A stretch of 64,000 nucleotides of DNA from Diphasiastrum complanatum. Taxonomy: Eukaryota > Streptophyta > Lycopodiopsida > Lycopodiales > Lycopodiaceae. The notes under the pieces are model-generated. The model did no database searches, was not told where the DNA came from, and saw nothing but the letters and a program-made list of their open reading frames with translations. The stretch spans positions 24,900,529 through 24,964,528 of the forward strand of contig CM055112.1 of NCBI GenBank assembly GCA_029204225.1, read 5' to 3'. Made by a program: the position numbers and the translations under genes. Each line of letters opens with the position of its first letter. The stretch's first letter is position 1. This document shows positions 11,631 through 26,056 of the stretch, in pieces.

Positions 11631-11781
11631 AGCTCTGCCAACAAATAATAAACCATGAAAAAGGAGTGTTTTAACAACAGTATGTTGAGAACGTATTTCT
11701 TAAGTGCTTCTAGCTCAATGAGGGTCGAATTACGTAATGTCAAAATCAAGTGTCTTGGATACCGTCTGAGAAAGGGAAATA

Positions 11782-11791
11782 GGGGGGGGGG
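11782..11791. repeat. G10 tract in B copy 1
   Basis: Ten consecutive G at the position where other B copies carry 10, 20 or 32 G or an interrupted run. Confidence 0.9.
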
Positions 11792-12626
11792 TTACCCATG
11801 TAGCATTAAAAGTAGATAGCAAAGGAGGACTAATTTCAATCCCGAGGACTTCAACTATCAAAATATGTTGTGAAACTGTGGTAATGACCATGTGAACATT
11901 ATGAGGTACCTACCTTTAACAAGTCTACATACACTTGACGAATTTCATCTTATTCTAGAAGATTGTTATGGATGCCATCAAGATTGACCTAAATTTATTT
12001 GCATGGAAATCAAACTGTGAAAAGAAATGTTGTGAGAAGTAGATGTCAACCTCAATGCTTGGAGTATCAACGGGTACAATGTCATACATTGTAGTGGAAC
12101 ACCGCATAGACATTCTGAAACTCTATTTTTTTTAACAAAACTCTGCAAATTTTATTAAGAAAACCCTTAATACAATAAAAAAACACCAAATTAACAGTAA
12201 CAAGAAAATATACATACTGCCCAAAAGAATTTAAACTAAAAAAGTTGAAAAATAAAAATAGGCTAAATCATGTTTTCTATTCAAAAATTTTGAAAAAAAA
12301 TTGAAGTGCACATTCCAAAAAGCCTCAATGCTTTTTTTCTAAAATGCGTTCTGGAACAAGGCCTTGCAATTATTGTGTACATCTATAACTACACAAGTTT
12401 GATGATGAAATGGATCAAGTTTGTGTGTGAGATGAAGATTCTTTTGATGCTCATACATTGCACTCAAGGCATCAATATTTTATAGGCCTCTTGTACCTGC
12501 ACGATCAACAATTGCAACTTCACTAATCACGTGCTTCATTGGTCTCAAAAGAATTATTGAGGGCTCCAATCTTAAGGGGCCAATGAGAGACTTTAGGTCT
12601 GCCACATGGTCACCCCAACTGAGGGC

Positions 12627-12631
12627 TAAAG
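12627..12631. repeat. Target-site duplication TAAAG, left
   Basis: TAAAG precedes the 5' LTR and is repeated at 16171-16175 after the 3' LTR. The empty site reads CTGAGGGCTAAAGACTATTT at about 20840-20860. Confidence 0.9.
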
Positions 12632-13368
12632 TGTGAAGAATTGAAAAAGATTATCTATGTTAGATATAGGGGTCTTATGTTTTTTACATCAAGCATCTAG
12701 GTGTAGGATGTTGATAGGAATAAATTTGGCATAGATGGCAAATTATGCATTTCCACTTGTAACGCCACTATTCAGCCAAAATAGAGTAAGAGGCTAAACA
12801 CTTGCTAATTAGAGTGTAGACAGGTGTAAAGTTTTTGTTTGATGAATTCCAAGAGGTCCAATAGGATATAGAGGTGGAACCTTGTGAGGTCCAATAGGAA
12901 ATTGAGGTGTGCTTGAATATAGTCCAATAGAATTAAGAGGTGCATAGATCAATGATTCAATAGGATCTAGAAGTGACAAAATGTGGTCCAATCATAGTTA
13001 AGCATAGTGGTAGCTCGTGGACCTACTAGTATCATTGTACTCCTCATTTTGAAGTTAATTGATTTGGTGATTTCATGGAGTTTGTGAGTTACTGGATTTC
13101 TAGCTTTCTCTCTCTACCCGAGAGCTCATGATGCATTTTCTCTCTCTACCCGAGGAGAGCAGCTTGTTTTTACTTAGATTATTTTTTGAATACTTCCCAC
13201 ACGTGTGAGTGAGAGTTGGAAGTGATTGAATGCATGTAGTAGTGTGTTTTTGCCATAGGATTCAAGATTGATCTTGAATCTCAATCTAGTCTTGATCTTG
13301 GTGCATCTACACACCTTAGGAGATCACAAGTACATGTAGTGGACAGTCCACACGTGTGAAATTTAACA
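12632..13368 (+). repeat. 5' LTR of plus-strand copia
   Basis: Starts TGTGAAGAATTG and ends GAAATTTAACA. Compared with the solo LTR at 21748-22567 it lacks about 80 bp near its start. It is followed directly by a primer-binding-site match. Confidence 0.9.
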
Positions 13369-13382
13369 TTTTATCAGAGCCT
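13369..13382 (+). other. Primer-binding site (initiator Met-tRNA type)
   Basis: TTTTATCAGAGCC lies immediately 3' of the LTR. It matches the ATCAGAGCC part of the plant copia PBS TGGTATCAGAGCC; the first bases differ. Confidence 0.7.
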
Positions 13383-14101
13383 ACCTAAGGTTACCATGCA
13401 TTTCGATCCATCTAAGTGAAAAAAATTTCATCAATCTTGAGCTAGAAGTTGTCAAGGCGCATTTTCCTAGCTATCTTGTTCAATTTTGGATCAAAAGAGA
13501 TCAAAAGGACATTGATTGGGTCTGACCTGGTACTGTACGGAATTAGGTGCTCAGACACGTGTGAGGAACATCCAACTTCCGTTTGGAAGTTCTCTCTCAT
13601 GTTTGATCCATTTATCTTGCTTGATAACTTGTTTTGAAGCTATTTTTGTCTAGTTTCTGTTGCAATCAGTTTCATTCCATTTGGTTGAGCCAATCAAAAG
13701 GTAGGGCACCTAGACCTGGGTGGACACATTTGGTTTGGTCAAGAGATTGCTTGGTTGATCCAAAATCACAGTTGTATGCTTGCCAATCTCATCTATATGT
13801 GATCTAGGCACTGTTTTCAGATCTTAGCCATTTTGTTTCATGCAATATCATTGTATTTGAGTCAAATTTGGTTTCTTAGTGTATTTCACACGTGCTAAGA
13901 GTGTTAGATCCTAACTTTGCCTATACTCCATCAATTGATGTGAAATAGATCTTGTTTTAGAGAGATTTGTGTAACTAGTGAGAATCGATTCACAAATTGT
14001 TGTAAAATCTTTCATAGGAGGAGATAGTACTCAATTATTGGATCCTATTGAAAGTGTGTAACAACATTTATTGTTCATCATTTGAGTTTTCTTCACTTCA
14101 A
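13383..14101 (+). other. Untranslated leader of plus-strand copia
   Basis: About 720 bp between PBS and the gag ATG with no convincing ORF. It is the 5' untranslated region of the element. Confidence 0.65.
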
Positions 14102-14527
14102 ATGTCTTCAATGGGTTCATCCTTGTTGGAACCAAGTGAAAGATTGACCACTTCAAATTATTCAATTTGGAAAATGAGGATGGAGTCCATCTTGATCCTT
14201 CAAGACATGATGGACATAGTTCTTGGCCTTGAAGAAGAACCACAAGTTCTTCAAGAGGTTCAAAAATACAAAAAGAGAGCTAGGATGGCTCTCCACTACA
14301 TTAAGATGAATGTCTCTAATGAGATATTGAGGGAGATAGGTACTTGTACAACAGCCAAAGAAGCTTGGGATTGTCTCAAGACTATCTATGAGGCTAAGAA
14401 TACCTCTAGGCTTCTCACTCTTAGGAGTCAAATCTTTCAAAGTAGCCAAAAGAGTGATGAGAGTGCATCTAGTTATGTTTTGAGAGTAAAAGATATTCAT
14501 AGAGAGCTTGCTTGCATTAGGATCTAG
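14102..14527 (+). pseudogene. gag N-terminal domain (copia, truncated)
   Basis: Starts at the ATG MSSMGSSLLEPSERLTTSNY and resembles copia-3 gag: SNYSIWKMRMESIL, DIVLGLEE, AKEAWDCLKTIYEAKN, LLTLRSQIF. An upstream in-frame TTG extends the open frame to 14048, but ATG 14102 matches the copia-3 start context better. The frame ends at RELACIRI, where a deletion removed the gag C-terminus, zinc knuckle and protease. Confidence 0.88.
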
Positions 14528-15707
14528 ATTTGGTGGCATCTATAAACTAGATCCAAATGAGTATGTGAATGCTTTTAATGTTGCTCTTGTGAACAAGCTC
14601 TCTATGGAGGAATTATGGCATAGGAGGTTGGGACATCCCAACTACAAATCCATGCTCTCTATGATCAAAGAATCCAAAGCTATTGGCTTGCCAAAGTCAT
14701 TCTCCAAGAAGATCAAGCCTTGTGAGGCTTGTGCTATTGCTAAATCTCACAAAAAGCCATTTACAAGATCTTCTATCAAAAGCAAGCATCCTTTGGAGTT
14801 AATCCACTCGGATGTGCATTTCTCATCAACTACAAGAAAGGGAGGAGCCACTTGTTTTGTTACTTTCATTGATGATTACACAAGATTCACTTGGATATAT
14901 CTTCTTGCTTCAAAATCTATGATGTTTGATCATTTCCTTATTTTCAAAGCTTATGTAGAGAAGCAATTCTCATTCAAGATTGAAGCTCTTAAAAGTGATG
15001 GAGGTGGTGAATATATCTCCAATAAATTTCAAGTTTTTTGTGAGCTTGAAGGCATTAAAAGAGAGTTTTCTTGTGCCTACTCTCCATCTCAAAATGGAGT
15101 GGCCGAGAGAAAGAATAGATCTCTATGTGAATGTGCAAAATCTATGAGAATTGAGGCATCTTTGCCCAAAGATTTATGGGGAGAAGCCATTAATTGTGCA
15201 AATTATCTTTGCAATAGGCTCCCACATATAGCTCTTGGAGGAAAGTCACCATATGAAATCTTATTTTTGAAGAAGCCTAAGGTTGATCACCTTAGAGTTT
15301 TTGGATGCTTATGCTTTGTCCATATTCCCTTGGAAACAAGGAAGAAGGAAGATCCTAGTGCATGCAAAGGGATCATGGTTGGATACTCATCCACCAAGAA
15401 GGCCTATAGAGTCTTTATACTCTCTACTTCTCAAGTTATTGAAAGTAGAGATGTTGTCTTTCATGAAGATCAACACTCATCATTTGAAGAGGCCGAGATC
15501 AAGAAATCTATGGATGCATCATCAATTATTGATTTTGAAGACAATCATGATGTGATGGGGTCGAGATTTGAAGAAGACTCTCCTCGGATTTTTTCACCAA
15601 GAAGATCCATGAGAGATAGATCCGAGCCTAAGAGGCTCTCATATGTTGACAAAGGCAAACAAGTGGATCTTGATTCCACTAATTATGTTTTTTATGTCTC
15701 TCATTGA
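14528..15707 (+). pseudogene. Pre-integrase and integrase fragment (copia)
   Basis: The frame is open from about 14508 but has no natural start, because it begins after the gag-protease deletion. It contains the pre-integrase motif EELWHRRLGHPNYKS with CEACAIAKSHKKPF, then an integrase core with all three catalytic residues in context: HSDVHF, LKSDGGGEY and SQNGVAERKNR (spacing D-D35-E). The C-terminal region FGCLCFVHIP and the linker KRLSYVDKGKQV follow. The stop lies in the joined 3' LTR. Integrase is structurally complete, but it lacks a promoter-proximal start and the rest of pol. Confidence 0.9.
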
Positions 15708-16170
15708 GGTGTGCTTGAATATAGTCCAATAGAATAAAGAGGTGCATAGATCAATGATCCAATAGGATCTAGAGGTGACAAAATGTGGTCCAATCATAGT
15801 TAAGCATAGTGGTAGCTCGTGGACCTACTAGTATCATTGTACTCCTCATTTTGAAGTTAATTGATTTGGTGATTTCATGGAGTTTGTGAGTTATTGGATT
15901 TCTAGCTTTCTCTCTCTACTCGAGAGCTCATGATGCATTTTCTCTCTCTACCCGAGGAGAGCAGCTTGTTTTTACTTAGATTATTTTTTGAATACTTCCC
16001 ACACATGTGAGTGAGAGTTGGAAGTGATTGAATGCATGTAGAAGTGTGTTTTTGCCATAGGATTCAAGATTGATCTTGAATCTCAATCTAGCCTTGATCT
16101 TGGTGCATCTACACACCTTAGGAGATCACAAGTACATGTAGTGGACAGTCCACACGTGTGAAATTTAACA
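15703..16170 (+). repeat. Truncated 3' LTR of plus-strand copia
   Basis: 468 bp collinear with 12901-13368 of the 5' LTR, same length, ending TTTAACA. The first 269 bp of the LTR are missing at the deletion junction. Confidence 0.92.
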
Positions 16171-16175
16171 TAAAG
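16171..16175. repeat. Target-site duplication TAAAG, right
   Basis: Repeats 12627-12631 and is followed by ACTATTTTCATTAG, the normal continuation of the repeat array. Confidence 0.9.
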
Positions 16176-16478
16176 ACTATTTTCATTAGTTGCTACTACT
16201 GAAGAATACACAAAAGACTATTTTCATTAGTTTCTATGATTAATATGATCATAAGCTTAAATATACATTGAGGAATGTAAACAACTAATGTCTTGATCTG
16301 TGAACACCATAGAATATATCTAGTTATTCTGTGTGTAGCTTGTCCAATCTCATCTATGTAGAGTTCAAGACGATAGGATTTTCCATCTCTTTCTCCTTGG
16401 AACATGGTCACAAGTGATAGGGACAATAATGTGCGCATTCACACATGACTAAATAACTAGTTAAAGTGAGAGGTCCCA
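16176..16478 (+). repeat. A-family segment, truncated
   Basis: 3' internal segment plus the first about 60 bp of an A repeat. At 16478 it joins the B head directly, so the rest of A and the usual GA tract are deleted. Confidence 0.6.
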
Positions 16479-16564
16479 AAATCGACGACTCATGATTTTT
16501 TGATGGCAACAGTGTTTGCGAAAAACTTTTCTTTCAATCTAACACAAAACTTAATATAATAAAA

Positions 16565-16597
16565 ATTGTAGGCTTTCATGGGCAAAAAGCCTACAAT
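16565..16597. repeat. Conserved hairpin in B repeat, copy 2
   Basis: ATTGTAGGCTT / AAGCCTACAAT, 11-bp perfect stem with an 11-nt loop. Confidence 0.85.
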
Positions 16598-18520
16598 TCT
16601 ATATGGTGAAGGATCAATTTTTTTTTCATGAAGGCTCAAATTTATATATGAACCCTTAAAATATATCTAGTTATCCTTTTCACGTAGGATTTCAGTTGAT
16701 TCAAACTTTGGGTCATTGTTTGGAAAATCCGGCAAGAATACAAATGGAATCGATTGTCTTTCTCCAAAAACTAACTTTGTAAAAAACTTTTTGGAAGTTG
16801 ACTTTTAAAATATCGGCTATTTTTTCGAAATCTAGAAAAAATTTTGTTTATTGTTTTCAAATCCATCAAATTCTTGTGTAGTAGAGTATGTAACTTTTCA
16901 TATAAAGCTTATGTTGCATAACTTTATTAAGTCAATAGAATTCGTTATTAATGTAAACTTATAATATTTTACCGACGAGTTCATAATACAAGATTTTGAA
17001 AAAATCAACTTCTTCTAGAAAACGCAATAAATTAGGGTGATGCAATAATCAATTTTAAAAATTATGTTAAGTTTGTACATTTTGATATCGATTAGAATTT
17101 AATAAGGATTAAGAAATACTTGTGTGATTTTTGTATTTAAAAGAAGTAAAATGCCAAGAACTTTGTTAAAACTCTATTATGGGCCATTGAAAGAATGTAT
17201 CAAATCTTGGAGCCAAACTAATTATTTTTAGAATGTTAAATAAAACAAGAATGATGCGGCACATCACAAAGGCCTTGCCATTAATGTGTTGTTTTAATAT
17301 TTATTAATATTTGACATGATAAATGACCATCAGTAACAATGCATAAATGTCATTTTCTAGCTTTACATTGTCGTTTAGTAATTGAAATGTTTTTTTTTTT
17401 CTCGTTTTGGACTTGAATATTGACTATTTTGTGATTTGAATAATGTCAATCTTGACTTAATTCAACATTTATAATTTCACTACTGACTATATAATATGAA
17501 TGATATTAGATTTTCAACAATTGTAGTCTTCATTTCACAATAATAATAATTATCTTTATATTTGAGTATGTTCCATGTCACAATCTCACAATCTATAATC
17601 ATAAAATTATTCACAATATTGCAATTAGTTTTCACAAAAGTAATGACAAATTTAATTATTAAGTATTTGTAGTTTTATAGCTCACTATAAAACATCTAGA
17701 TTAATGTTCATAATAGTCATTGTAAATTATATGATGTAATATTTACAATTTCATGACGCACATTCACTTTCAGAGAATTAATATTCTTCATGATGTGATG
17801 AAAATAGTCATAAATTTTGTAGTTTTCGATTTCACAACTAAATGCACAAGAATAGATACAATTTGTGCAATTACAAATAACGTGATTCAGTATTCACTAA
17901 TGTCATAATTTGATATAATCTATATAATTTATATTCAATATCAAGAAAAGTCAGGATTTATTATTTATGATTTAAATTTCATAACTTGGGTAATTAGAAA
18001 AAGTCGTTGTTCATTATTTACAATTGCACTATAAAAAATGTCAAGATTCAGTATCCATAGTTTGACAATCTACAAAAGTCATGATTGACTACTCACAATT
18101 TTGCAATTTAATATTGACAAAGGTAGTTCACAATAATGGTATTCATCATTTAAATATACTTGTAATTTTATAATCATTTTTCATAATGATGATGTTCACA
18201 ATTAACATATAGATGATTGACAATGAACATTCATAGTCAAAGTTATCAAACTTTTTCAAAGAATTATGATCAATATTCAGAATATCACAATAAGTACTCA
18301 CAACTTCACAACCAATATTCATAATTTTATGATCAGTATTCACAGTTTCATGACAAGCTCTGCCAGCAAATAATAAACCATGAGAAAGGAGTGTTTTAAC
18401 AAAAGTATGTTGAGAACGTATTTCTTAAGTGCTTCTAGCTCAATGAGGGTCAAATTACGTAATGCCAAACTAAAGTGGGTTGGATACCAGCAGAGAGAAA
18501 GAGAGAGAGAGGGGGCCAGA

Positions 18521-18540
18521 GGGGGGGGGGGGGGGGGGGG
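18521..18540. repeat. G20 tract in B copy 2
   Basis: Twenty consecutive G preceded by GA-rich sequence, at the homologous position of the G tracts in other B copies. Confidence 0.95.
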
Positions 18541-18718
18541 TGGTTTGCCCATGTAGCATTTGAAGTAGATACCAAAGTAGGACTAATTTCAACCCCGAGG
18601 ACTTCAACTATCAGAATATCATGTGAAACTATGGTAATGACCATGTAAATGTTCTGACGTGCCTTCCTTTAACAACTCTACATACACTTGACGAATTTCA
18701 TCTTATTCTAGAAGATTG

Positions 18719-20850
18719 TACTTTGTAAAAAACTTCTTGGGAGATGACTTTTAAAATATAGGCTATTTCTTTGAAATGTAGAAAACATTTTCTTTATTGT
18801 TTTCAAATCCAAGAAATTCTTGTGTAGTAGAATATGTAACATTTCATATAAAGCTTATGTTGCATAGTTTTATTAAGTCAATAGAATTCGTTATTAATGT
18901 AAACTTGTAATATTTTACCAACCAGCTTCACAATACAAGATCTCAAAAAAATCAACTTCTTCTAGAAAACGCAATAAATTAGGGTGATGCAATAATCAAT
19001 ATCAAAAATTATGTTAAGTTTGTACTTTTTGATATGATTTTTAATAATGATTAAGAAATACTTGTGTCATTTTTGTATTTAAAAAAAGTAAAATGCCTTG
19101 CACTTTGTTAAAACTTTATTATGGGCCACTGAAAGAATGTATCAAATCTTGGAGCCAAACTAATTATTTTTAAAATGTTAAATAAAACAAGAATGATGAG
19201 GCATACCACAAAGGCCTTGTCATTAATGTGGTGTTTTAATATTTGTTAATATTTGACATGATAGATGACCATCAGTAACAATACATAAACATCATTTTCA
19301 AACTTTACATTGTTGTTTAGTAATTGAAATGTTTTTTTTTTCTCGTTTTGGACTTGAATATTGACTATTTTGTGATTTGAATAATGTCAATCTCGACTTA
19401 AGTCAACATTTATATTTTCACTACTGACTATATAATATGAATGATATTAGATTTTCAACAATTGTAGTCTTCATTTTACAATAATAATTATTATCTTTAT
19501 ATTTGAGTATGTTCCATGTCACAATCTCACAATCTCTAATCATAAAATTATTCACAATCTTGCAATTAGTTTTCACAAAAGTAATGACAAATTTTATTAT
19601 TAAGTATTTGATGTTTTATAGCTCACCATAAAAATTTTAGATTAATGTTCATGATAGTCATCGTAAATTATATGATGAATATTTACGATTTCATGATGCA
19701 GATTCACTTTCAGAAAATCAATATTATAATTTATTGTTCATGATTTGATAAAAATAGTCTTAAATTTTGTAGTTTTCGATCACAACTAAATGCATTACAA
19801 ATATCGTGATTCAATATTCACTATTTACATAATTTGATATAATCTATAAAATTTATACTCAATATCAAGAAAAGTCATGATTTATAATTTATGATTTAAA
19901 TTTTACAATTTGGGTAATCGGAAAAATCATTGTTCATTATTTACAATTGCACTATAAAACATGTCAAGATTCAGTATCCATAGTTTGACAATCTACAAAA
20001 GTCATGATTGACTACTCACAATTTTGCAATTTAATATTGACAAAGGCAGTTCACAATAATGGTATTCATCATTTAAATATACTTGTAATTTTATAATCAT
20101 TTTTCATAATGACGATGTTCACAATTAACAGATAGATGATTGACAATGAACATTCATAGTCAAAGTTTTTAAACTTTTTCAAAGAATTATGATCAATATT
20201 CAGAATATCACAATAAGTATTCACAACTTCACGACCAATATTCACAATTTTGCGATCAGTATTCACAATTTTGTGACAAGCTCTGCCAACAAATAATAAA
20301 CCATGAGAAAGGAGTGTTTTAACAATAGTATGTTGAGAATGTATGTCTTAAATGCTTCTAGGTCATTGAGGGTCGAATTACTTAATGTCAAAGTAAAGTG
20401 GGTTGGATACCGTCTAAGAAAAAGAGATAGACGGGGAGGGGGGGAGGGTTAACCCATGTAGCATTTGAAGTAGATACCAAAGGAGGACTAATTTCAACCC
20501 CAAGGACGTCAACTATCAAAATATAATGTGAAACTGTGGTAATGACCATGTGAACATTATGAGGTACCTTCCTTTAACAACTCTACATACACTTGACGAA
20601 TTTCATCTTATTCTAAAAGATTGTTGTACATCTATAACTACACAACTCTTCATTCTCCAAGAGAAAATGAATGACAAGCTCATGGAGATCCACCTCTATA
20701 TACATCATTGCATTCAAGGCATCAATCTTTTATAGGCCTCTTGTACCTTCACGATCAACAATTGCAACCTCACTAATCACATGCTTCATTGCTCTCAAAA
20801 TAATTATTGAGGGCTCCAATCTGCCACATGGTCACCCCAACTGAGGGCTA
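18719..20850. repeat. B repeat, copy 3 (head missing)
   Basis: Begins inside the B body (equivalent to about 10095 of copy 1), directly abutting copy 2, and continues to the tail CTGAGGGCTAAAG. It carries an interrupted G tract at 20433-20448. The tail is shortened between 20630 and 20640. Non-coding. Confidence 0.7.
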
Positions 20851-21605
<755 letters not shown>

Positions 21606-21742
21606 CTCTGTTATATTAAAATTTTCATATGTTAAAGGTCTTGTTTGATATTTGTACTAAAACGTACAAACTTCTATGATTTTGTATCGACGACTGATAA
21701 CTTTTTGATGGCAACAGTGTTTGCGAAAAACTTTTCTTTCAA

Positions 21743-21747
21743 CCTAA
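21743..21747. repeat. Target-site duplication CCTAA, left
   Basis: CCTAA before the solo LTR, repeated at 22568-22572. The empty site in other B copies reads AACCTAACACAAA. Confidence 0.92.
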
Positions 21748-22567
21748 TGTGAGAAATTGGCAAAAATCTAGCTTGGTATTTTTTATGATAGAAGTTTGTA
21801 AGTGAATCTCACATGTGTGGAGGATGTTCCCACGTGTGGAGAATTGTAAAGTAAATCAAAATGTTTGATATAGGGGTCTCATAGAATTTCATATTCAAGC
21901 ATTTAGGTGTAGGATGTTGATAGGGTCAAATTTGGCATAGATGGCAAATTATCTATTTCCACTTGTAATGCCAATATTGAGCCAAAATAGAGCCAAACTT
22001 GTGCCAATTAGAGTGCAGACAAGTGTTATGCTTTGGTTTGATGAAGCTTAAGAGGTCCAATAGGATTTAGAGGTGGAACCTTGTGAGGTCCAATAGAAAA
22101 TTGAGGTGTGCTTGAATATAGTCTAATAGAATTTAGAGGTGCATGGATCAATGGTCCAATAGGACTAAGAGGTGGCAAAGTGTGATCCAATCATAGTTAA
22201 GCATAGTGGTAGCTCATGAATCTATTAGTATCATTGTACTCCTCCTTTTGGGTCTAATTGATTTGGTGATTTCATGGATTTTGTGAGTTATTGGATTTCT
22301 AGCTTTCTCTCTCTACCCGAGAGCTCTTGATGCATTTTCTCTCTCTACCCAAGGAGAGCAGCTTGTTTTTACTTAGAATACTTTTGGAACACTTCCCACA
22401 CGTGTGAGTGAGAGTTGGAAGTGATTGAATGCATGTAGTAGTGTGTTTTTGCCATAGAATCAAAGATAGATCTTGAATCTCAATCTAGTTTTGATCTTGG
22501 TGCATCTACACACCTTAGGAGATCACAAGTACATGTAGTGGACAATCCACACGTGTGAAATTCAACA
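21748..22567 (+). mobile_element. Solo LTR (820 bp) of the plus-strand copia family
   Basis: Begins TGTGAGAAATTGG, ends GAAATTCAACA, and is flanked by the 5-bp TSD CCTAA. Most of its length matches the LTR at 12632-13368. No internal region is present, so it is the usual product of unequal recombination between two LTRs. It is longer than the 12632 LTR by about 80 bp near its start and probably shows the full LTR length. Confidence 0.93.
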
Positions 22568-22594
22568 CCTAACACAAAGCCTATTAAAATAAAA

Positions 22595-22627
22595 ATTGTA
22601 GGCTTTCATGGGCCAAAAGCCTACAAT
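22595..22627. repeat. Conserved hairpin in B repeat, copy 4
   Basis: Perfect 11-bp stem ATTGTAGGCTT / AAGCCTACAAT with an 11-nt loop. Confidence 0.88.
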
Positions 22628-23863
22628 TCTATATGGCGAAGGCTCAATTTTTTTTTTCCTTGAAGGCTCAGATTTTTATACAAACCCTTAAAATATATCT
22701 AGTTATCCTTTTTACATAGGATTTCAATCAATTCAAACTTTGAGTCATTGTTTGAAAAATCTGGCAAGAGGAATGGAATCGATGTCTTTCTCTAAAAACT
22801 AACTTTTAAAAAAACTTCTTGGAAGTTGACTTTTAAAATATCGGCTATTTTTTTGAGATCTAGTAAATTTTTTGTTTATTGTTTTCAAATCCAAGAAATT
22901 CTTGTGTAGTAGAGTATGTAATCTTTCATATAAAGCTTATGTTGCATAGCTTTATTAAGTCAATAGAATTTGTTATTATTGTAAACTTGTAATATTTTAC
23001 CAACGAGCTTCATAATAAAAGATTTCGAAAAAATCAAGTTCTAGAAAACACAATAAATTAGGATGATGCAATAATCAATATCAAAACTTATGTTGACTTT
23101 GTAAATTTTGATATGTATAAGAATCTAATAATGATTAAGAAATGCTTGTGTGATTTTTGTATTTAAAAGAAGTAAAATGCCAAGCACTTTGTTAAAACTT
23201 TATTATGAGGAACTAAAAGAATGTATCAAATCTTGGAGCCAAATTACATTTGGATGGAAATCAAACTGTGAAAAGAAATGTTGTGAGAAGTAGATGTCAA
23301 CCTCAATGCTTGGAGTATCAAAGGGTACAATGTCATACATTGTAGTGGAACATCGCATGGACGTTCTGGAACACTAATTTTTAAAAAAAGACTCTGAAAA
23401 TTTTATTAATAAGACTTTTAATACATTAAAAAACACATGATTAGCATTAACAAGAAAATATACATACTGCCTAAAAGAATTTATACTAAAAAAGTTAAAA
23501 AAAAAAAACGGGATAAATCATGTTTTATATTCAAAATTCTCGAAAAAAAAATTAAGTGCACATTCCAAAAAACCCCAATGCTTTTTTCAAAAATGCATTC
23601 CAGAACAAGGCCTTGCAATTATTGTGTACATCTATAACTACACAAGTTTGATGATGAAATGGATTATGTAGAGTTTTTGTGTGAGATGAAGATCCTTTTG
23701 ATGCTCATACATTGCACTCAAGGCATCAATCTTTTATAGGCCTCTTGTACCTGCACGATCAACAATTGCAACCTCACTAATCACGTGCTTCATTGCTCTC
23801 AAAATAATTATTGAGGGCTCCAATCTGCCACATGGTCACTCCAACTGAGGGCTAAAGACTATT

Positions 23864-24591
<728 letters not shown>

Positions 24592-24769
24592 ACTATTATA
24601 TTAAAATTGAGAATGAACCATCACAAGTAGGGTAAAGGTCCCGTTTGGTATTTGTACTAAAACGTACAAACTTCTATGATTTTGTATCGACGACTAATGA
24701 TTTTTGGATGGCAACAGTGTTTGCGAAAAACTTTACTTTCAACCTAACACAAAACCTATTAAAATAAAA

Positions 24770-24802
24770 ATTGTAGGCTTTCATGGGCCAAAAGCCTACA
24801 AT
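24770..24802. repeat. Conserved hairpin in B repeat, copy 5
   Basis: Perfect 11-bp stem ATTGTAGGCTT / AAGCCTACAAT with an 11-nt loop. Confidence 0.88.
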
Positions 24803-26046
24803 TTTATATGGCGAAGGCTCAATTTTTTTTTTCTTTGAAGGCTCAAATTTTTATACAAACCCTTAAAGTATATCTAGTTATCCTTTTTACATAGGATTTC
24901 AATTCATTCAAGCTTTGGGTCATTGTTTGGAAAATCCCTCAAGAATAGTAATGGAATCGATGTCTTTCTCCAAAACTAACTTTCTAAAAAACTTCTTGGA
25001 AGTTGACTTTTAAAAAATTGGCTCTTTTTTGGAAATCTAAAAAAAAATTTGTTTATTGTTTTCAAATCCAAGAAATTCTTGTGTAGTAGAGTATGTAACC
25101 TTTCATATAAAGCTTATGTTGCATAGCTTTATTAAGTCAATATAATTTGTTATTAATGTAAACTTGTAATATTTTTCCAACGAGCTTCATAATACAAGAT
25201 TTTGAAAAAATCAAGTTCTAGAAAACGCAATAAATTAGGGTGATGCAATAATCAATGTCAAAAATTATGTTAACTTTGTAAATTTTGATATTATGAGAAT
25301 TTAATAAGAATTTGTAGAATTTGTAGTTACTATTCATGAAAGTCATTGTAAATTATATGATGAATATTTACGATTTCATGACGCACATTCACTTTCAGAA
25401 AATTAAGATTATAATTTATTGTTTATGATGTGATGAAACTAGTCATACATTTTGTAGTTTTCAATTTCACAACTAAATGCACAAGAATGGACACAATTTG
25501 TGCACTTACAAATATTGTGATTCAGTATTCACTAATTTCATAATTTGATATAATCTATAAAATTTATATTCAACATAGAAAAAAGTCACAATTTATTATT
25601 TATGATTTAAATTTAATAATTTAGGTAATTAGAAAAGTCGTTGTTCATTATTTACGATTGCACTATAAAAAATGTCAAGATTCAGTATCCATAGTTTGAC
25701 AATATACAAAAGTCATGATTGACTACTCACAATTTTGCAATTTAATATTGACAAAGGCAGTTCACAATAATGGTATTCGTCATTTAAATATACTTGTAAT
25801 TTTATAATCATTTTTCATAATGACGATGTTCACAATTAACAGATAGATGATTGACAATGAACATTCATAGTCAAAGTTTTTAAACTTTTTCAAAGAATTA
25901 TGATCAATATTCAGAATATCACAATAAGTATTCACAACTTCACGACCAATATTCACAATTTTGCGATCAGTATTCACAATTTTGTGACAAGCTCTGCCAA
26001 CAAATAATAAACAATGATCTGAGAAAGAGAGATAGAGGGTGCGATT

Positions 26047-26056
26047 GGGGGGGGGG
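26047..26056. repeat. G10 tract in B copy 5
   Basis: Ten G at the homologous hypervariable position. Confidence 0.9.

Larger units (their letters stand above)
12632..16170 (+). mobile_element. Internally deleted Ty1/copia element (plus strand)
   Basis: Bounded by LTRs and a 5-bp TSD (TAAAG), and inserted in the tail of a B repeat. It keeps a 737-bp 5' LTR, PBS, gag N-terminus, pre-integrase and integrase. It lacks the gag C-terminus and protease (deletion at about 14519), and all of RT, RNase H, the PPT and the first 269 bp of the 3' LTR (deletion joined at 15703). The retained 468 bp of the two LTRs differ at about eight positions by eye, indicating a fairly young insertion. It is unable to transpose autonomously. 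Confidence 0.92.
16479..18718. repeat. B repeat, copy 2
   Basis: AT-rich, non-coding, collinear with copy 1 from the head region to the tail, where it stops at about 18718 (GAAGATTGTA). Hairpin at 16565-16597 with a perfect 11-bp stem. A few indels relative to copy 1, including an extra segment near 17310-17345. Confidence 0.75.
21606..23863. repeat. B repeat, copy 4, interrupted by solo LTR
   Basis: B head, then a solo LTR insertion (21748-22567), then hairpin and body. Most of the AT-rich body is deleted: at about 23248 sequence jumps to the tail, so the G tract and 21-bp repeats are missing. Ends CTGAGGGCTAAAG. Confidence 0.7.
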
